DNA from: Aquiluna sp.
Lineage (GTDB): Bacteria; Actinomycetota; Actinomycetes; Actinomycetales; Microbacteriaceae
Length of the DNA: 40,435 nt
Assembly: GCA_018402615.1 (NCBI GenBank)
Contig: JAGYIH010000006.1
Span: 1-40,435 of the forward strand
Direction of reading: 5' to 3'
Shown here: one piece after another, positions 37,605 to 40,435 of the stretch
How positions within the stretch are numbered: the first letter of the stretch is position 1
How the letters are laid out: every line of letters begins with the position of its first letter
Made by a program: the position numbers and the translations under genes
The notes under the pieces: model-generated
What the model was told of the DNA's origin: nothing
What the model saw: the letters and a program-made list of their open reading frames with translations, nothing else
The model's database searches: none

Positions 37605-38307
37605 TTTTTATTGGCCAACCCAATTCCGCCCGGTAATCCGGGCGGTTTTGCGTTCTAAGGTATTCGGCGAAGCTCTCGGCCTGCTGATCGCTCCAGCTAG
37701 ATTGCAAGGCGTGCAGCTCTAGGGCGTCAATGGAGAGCTCTGGGTACTTTCTGGCCAGCTGCTGAGCAATTCTTCCAGCCGCAACCGCATCCGCGGTCGC
37801 ATTGTGGGCATCCTCAAGCTTGATTCCGTAGTGCTCACTCATTACCCCAAGATTTCGCTTTCCCTTGCGGTAGCGATCAGCTTTGCGATCCAGCACTAAA
37901 GGGTCGATAACTGGTTTTGGGTCGAGGGGCTCTAGCCCGAGGCGTTCCGCCTCAGCCTTCAGAATTGTGAAGTCGTAAGGAGCATTGAAGGCAACCAGGG
38001 GCATTGTTTGATTGTGCTTTTTCAAAAGTTCGATGATTTCGGAAACCGAAGTCTTTGGATCACTACCCTCAGCCATGGCTCGTTCGGTCGTAACACCGTG
38101 GACATTTGAGGCGGCTTCGGGAATCTCAACACCGGGATTAACCAGCCATTCTGCAAGCTCTAGGACCTCGCCGTTTTGATTCATGGTTGCAACTGTTGCA
38201 GTCACAATTCTTGCGGTTGCGACGTCAAGTCCCGTGGTCTCGAGGTCAAAAACCGCTAGCGCCTTCGCCCAAAGCGGCAGTTCCGGTTCAAAGTCAAAAT
38301 CAAGCAA
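37597..38307 (-). CDS. DEDDh 3'-5' exonuclease (DNA polymerase III epsilon-like)
   Basis: A nuclease of 236 residues of the DnaQ-like DEDDh group. Motif ExoI is [10 protein letters not shown] (Asp21, Glu23), ExoII is [10 protein letters not shown] and ExoIII is [15 protein letters not shown], so all acidic residues and the His are visible. It lacks a polymerase or BRCT domain, so it may act as a stand-alone proofreading or repair nuclease rather than the replicative epsilon subunit. The open frame reaches 38685 within the hydrolase gene, but TTG 38307 has a perfect AAGGAGG 6 bases upstream and is preferred. The 3' end overlaps rpmE2 by 8 bases and contains its terminator. Confidence 0.88.
   Translation of the reverse strand: MLDFDFEPELPLWAKALAVFDLETTGLDVATARIVTATVATMNQNGEVLELAEWLVNPGVEIPEAASNVHGVTTERAMAEGSDPKTSVSEIIELLKKHNQTMPLVAFNAPYDFTILKAEAERLGLEPLDPKPVIDPLVLDRKADRYRKGKRNLGVMSEHYGIKLEDAHNATADAVAAGRIAQQLARKYPELSIDALELHALQSSWSDQQAESFAEYLRTQNRPDYRAELGWPIKIS
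37626..37649 (+). terminator. Rho-independent terminator of rpmE2
   Basis: An 8-bp GC-only perfect stem (37626-37633 with 37638-37645), loop TAAT, then TTTT. It starts 22 bases after the rpmE2 stop and lies inside the 3' coding end of the convergent exonuclease gene. Confidence 0.9.
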
Positions 38308-38313
38308 TCTGGG

Positions 38314-38320
38314 CCTCCTT
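38314..38320 (-). promoter_or_regulatory. Ribosome binding site deciding the exonuclease start
   Basis: On the minus strand AAGGAGG lies 6 bases before TTG 38307. It rules out the 126-residue upstream extension, which would run antisense through the hydrolase gene. Confidence 0.8.
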
Positions 38321-38352
38321 GCACAAACCCTAGCCTTGCGCACTTGGGAATC

Positions 38353-38358
38353 TAGACT
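38353..38358 (+). promoter_or_regulatory. Putative -10 element of a leaderless hydrolase promoter
   Basis: TAGACT ends 6 bases before GTG 38365; the same hexamer precedes ctaB. No ribosome site lies between. TTGCGC at 38336-38341 is too close (11 bases) to be a normal -35. Confidence 0.45.
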
Positions 38359-38364
38359 GTCTGG

Positions 38365-39213
38365 GTGCAGGTGTTGAAAACTTCCCCAGCGGCTTTGGCC
38401 AAATTGGCAATTGCTAGAAGTTACAGAGTCGATGTGGCTGGCACCGCCAGTTGGATAGTTCCTGGAAGTGGGCCAAGGATTCTCTTTGTGCACGGGTTTC
38501 GAGGAGATCACCACGGCCTGATGGCGATTGCCGGCGCAATTCAGAATGCGGAAATAGTGGTCCCCGATCTTCCCGGCTACGGCAAGACTCCAGAGTTTAT
38601 TGGAAAGCATGACCTTCAGTCCTACGGTGAGTGGCTGTTGAATTTTGCGACCCAGAGTGGACCCTACGACCTGATTATGGGTCACAGCTTTGGGACTTTG
38701 GTGGTGGCTGCGGCGAGCAGTCAGGGGTTGAGCGTGAGAACCGTTTTGCTAAACCCCATCACAACCAGGGCTAGTGAAACCGGTGGAATGGCCCAAAAGC
38801 TCGCAGAGGCCTACTACGAGGCTGCTAAGCGAAGTTCAGCGCTACTTGCCTCACCGGTGATTGTTCGAGGCATGTCAATGCTGCTGGCTAAAACCAGGAA
38901 CCTAGGGACTAGATCCTTTATCCACGAGCAACACGCTCGATACTTCTCGGGTTATCGCAACCCAAGAGTTGCGATAGAGGGTTTTGCGGCTGCCAGCAGC
39001 GGGAGTGTATTTGACCACAGTGAATCGCTGCACCAAGAGCTATTGCTGATCGCGGGGGAAAAAGATGTGGTGGCGCCACTGGCCAACACTAAAAAGCTCG
39101 CGGATTCCCTGCCAAATTCACAGCTTGAGGTGATAGCAAAGGTGGGGCACCTGACTCACTACGAGACTCCAGACCAGGTCGCCGCTTTTATTGAAGGATT
39201 TGTGAAGCAATAG
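38365..39213 (+). CDS. Alpha/beta hydrolase fold protein
   Basis: A 282-residue hydrolase of unknown substrate. The oxyanion region is ILFVHGFRGDHHGLM near residue 38. DLPGYGKTPEF follows. The nucleophile elbow is GHSFGTLVVAA near residue 109 (Ser111). The acid is in LLIAGEKDVVAPL near residue 229 and the catalytic His in VGHLTHYETP near residue 257. The order and spacing are those of a normal esterase/hydrolase. It has no signal peptide. The glycosyltransferase start follows its stop without a gap (TAGATG), so they are cotranscribed; a shared role in lipid or glycan metabolism is a guess. Confidence 0.88.
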   Translation: MQVLKTSPAALAKLAIARSYRVDVAGTASWIVPGSGPRILFVHGFRGDHHGLMAIAGAIQNAEIVVPDLPGYGKTPEFIGKHDLQSYGEWLLNFATQSGPYDLIMGHSFGTLVVAAASSQGLSVRTVLLNPITTRASETGGMAQKLAEAYYEAAKRSSALLASPVIVRGMSMLLAKTRNLGTRSFIHEQHARYFSGYRNPRVAIEGFAAASSGSVFDHSESLHQELLLIAGEKDVVAPLANTKKLADSLPNSQLEVIAKVGHLTHYETPDQVAAFIEGFVKQ

Positions 39214-40290
39214 ATGAGAAACCTCTGGTTTGATGGCCGCTACATAAACACCAGCCATCCCGATGGAATAACACGTTTCAGCATTGGCCTGATCCGGGAA
39301 CTCTCAAAGCTGACAGATCTCAGCGTCCTAGTCTCGTCCAATGCCCAGGAACGACTCATGCCCGATCGAGTTCGAACCATAAGGGTGAATGCACCAACCT
39401 CTCTAAGAGAATTTTTTCTTGCGGCGAGGCTGAGGCGTGAGGAAATTTCAGTTCTTTTTAGCCCCATGCAAACCACCAGTTCGATCTTTCGAAACTTCAA
39501 GCTAATCTCTTCGCTGCACGACTTGATCTACTACCGCCACCGAACCCCGCCGGCACACTTTAACCCGCTAATCAAGCTGCTGTGGTTTTTGTTCCACCTG
39601 GTTTACGGGCCGCAGCGGGTTTTGCTGAATATGGCGGATTCGGTTGTTACCGTCTCTGAGACGACCAAGCGTCAAATGCAGCAGCACATGCTGACCGAGC
39701 GCGAGATCACGGTGATTCACAACGCCGCCGATCCCTGCGAGTTCGTTGAGCGCAAGAATCGGAGCGATTCCAAGGACCTGGTCTACATGGGCAGTTTTAT
39801 TGGCTATAAAAACGTTGAGACGCTGATCTTGGGGATGGGGCAGCTAACGGACCATCGACTTTTGCTTACCAGTCGAATCAGTGTCCGCAGACTTAGCGAG
39901 CTAACCGACCTGGCGAATTCAGTTGGGGCAAATGTGAAGTTTCTAAACGGCACCAGTGACGACGAGTACTTCGAACTGCTGCGAAACTCCAAGGCCTTAG
40001 TAAGCGCCTCCTTGGATGAGGGTTTTGGTATTCCACTGGTAGAGGCGATGGAGCGTGGCACTCCGGTTGTCACCTCCGACATCGAGATTTTTGAAGAGGT
40101 TGCCGGACCGGCGGGACTTAGATTTCAGGCCAGGTGCCCAGAAGAATTTGCGAGTCAAGTCAGAGCTCTAAGTGATCCTGATTTTTGGCAAGAACTTTCA
40201 GACCAAAGCCTGAAGCAAGCCGATGAGTTCACCTGGCCTCAAAGTGCAAGGCAGCTCCTCGAGCTATGCGAGCGGGTCAGCAAGACCTAG
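39214..40290 (+). CDS. Glycosyltransferase, GT4 family (GT-B fold)
   Basis: A 358-residue GT-B enzyme that probably transfers a mannosyl or similar hexosyl unit from a nucleotide sugar. The N-terminal domain has NLWFDGRYINTSHPDGITRF and an SLHDLIYYRHRTP segment. The C-terminal donor domain has DLVYMGSFIGYKNVETLI near residue 188, LNGTSDDEYFELL near 245, and SLDEGFGIPLVEAMERGTPV near 267 with the EX7E-type glutamates. No membrane segment is clear, so it would act on the cytoplasmic side. Without the next genes, the product (lipid glycan, cell-wall polymer or exopolysaccharide) cannot be told. The 3' end overlaps the convergent phosphatase gene by 27 bases. Confidence 0.88.
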   Translation: MRNLWFDGRYINTSHPDGITRFSIGLIRELSKLTDLSVLVSSNAQERLMPDRVRTIRVNAPTSLREFFLAARLRREEISVLFSPMQTTSSIFRNFKLISSLHDLIYYRHRTPPAHFNPLIKLLWFLFHLVYGPQRVLLNMADSVVTVSETTKRQMQQHMLTEREITVIHNAADPCEFVERKNRSDSKDLVYMGSFIGYKNVETLILGMGQLTDHRLLLTSRISVRRLSELTDLANSVGANVKFLNGTSDDEYFELLRNSKALVSASLDEGFGIPLVEAMERGTPVVTSDIEIFEEVAGPAGLRFQARCPEEFASQVRALSDPDFWQELSDQSLKQADEFTWPQSARQLLELCERVSKT

Positions 40291-40435
40291 GGGTTGTGGT
40301 GCCCAGCCATCCAGGCTCCAGCTCTCTTGAAGCCTGATGACCTGCAGCGAGGCGTTCTGCAGGCGCTCTCCCTTGGGAGGAACTTCTCCAAGGGTGACCT
40401 CATTGAGCACAAATCGAATCAGGGCGCCATGAGAA
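40264..40435 (-). CDS. Histidine phosphatase family protein, C-terminal end only (start outside window)
   Basis: The minus strand has an open frame from the window edge to TAG at 40264-40266, 56 readable codons. It reads SHGALIRFVLNEVTLGEVPP followed by KGERLQNASLQVIRL and a Trp-containing tail. SHGALIR is the second catalytic-His motif of phosphoglycerate mutase-like phosphatases, and the following ERLQNASLQVI pattern is typical of their C-terminus. The first catalytic RHG motif would be beyond the window. The gene is too short to appear among longer frames. It overlaps the glycosyltransferase gene by 27 bases. Confidence 0.75.
   Translation of the reverse strand, partial: SHGALIRFVLNEVTLGEVPPKGERLQNASLQVIRLQESWSLDGWAPQPLGLADPLA

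Noticed and set aside
38308..38685. 126-residue N-terminal extension of the exonuclease
   Set aside because: It is antisense to the start of the hydrolase gene, has no family similarity, and a perfect AAGGAGG precedes TTG 38307.

Overview
The window is a dense stretch of an actinobacterial chromosome. Gene families and gene order point to the Microbacteriaceae: rpsA-coaE-uvrB-uvrA-uvrC-rapZ-whiA, gap-pgk-tpiA-secG-rbpA, pgl-opcA-zwf-pgi-tal-tkt, a SUF Fe-S operon, a type I fatty-acid reductase pair and actinobacterial-type glgA/glgC. RbpA, WhiA, OpcA and DUF3099 are actinobacterial families. The base composition, judged by eye as low-to-mid 50s % G+C, and the very small or negative intergenic distances suggest a streamlined member such as a freshwater 'Luna'-type lineage. 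That placement is an inference; no rRNA gene is present to test it.

Layout. 1-9150 holds the end of rpsA with its terminator, coaE, the three UvrABC excision-repair genes in a row, and rapZ. 9153-14513 holds whiA, sodA and a lower-glycolysis operon (gap, pgk, tpiA) followed by secG and rbpA. 14497-22333, on the minus strand, is a six-gene pentose-phosphate operon (transcribed tkt, tal, pgi, zwf, opcA, pgl) in which every gene overlaps the next by 1-4 bases. 22441-25742 holds the heme O/heme A genes ctaB (+) and ctaA (-), with a photolyase translationally coupled to ctaA. 25930-29927 is the SUF operon (sufB, sufD, Rieske ferredoxin, sufC, sufT-like). 29928-31815 is a minus-strand cluster (DUF3099, a small Cys protein, SURF1, bioY). 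31878-34023 holds fabG, an enoyl-ACP reductase and serB. 34020-37289 holds the divergent glycogen genes glgC and glgA and an orphan ABC ATPase. 37356-40435 holds ribosomal protein L31 type B, a DEDD exonuclease, an alpha/beta hydrolase, a glycosyltransferase and the end of a histidine phosphatase.

Data quality matters here. From about 25.6 to 28.8 kb, and again at about 30.6-31.05 kb and 33.64-33.71 kb, reading frames are broken by many small insertions and deletions, although the family sequence can still be read by hopping between frames. The affected genes (ctaA, sufB, sufD, the ferredoxin, SURF1, serB) include ones expected to be essential, so consensus error is far more likely than decay. 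Flanking genes are intact.

I found no mobile element, phage, CRISPR array, toxin-antitoxin or defence locus, tRNA or rRNA, and no clear candidate for an undescribed system. The most interesting non-textbook signals are (i) a recurring TANNNT hexamer exactly 6-7 bases before the start codon of five genes, which suggests leaderless transcripts, (ii) interlocking divergent promoters in the 46 bases between the glgC and glgA start codons, and (iii) the fact that all six convergent gene pairs overlap or abut, with almost no terminators.
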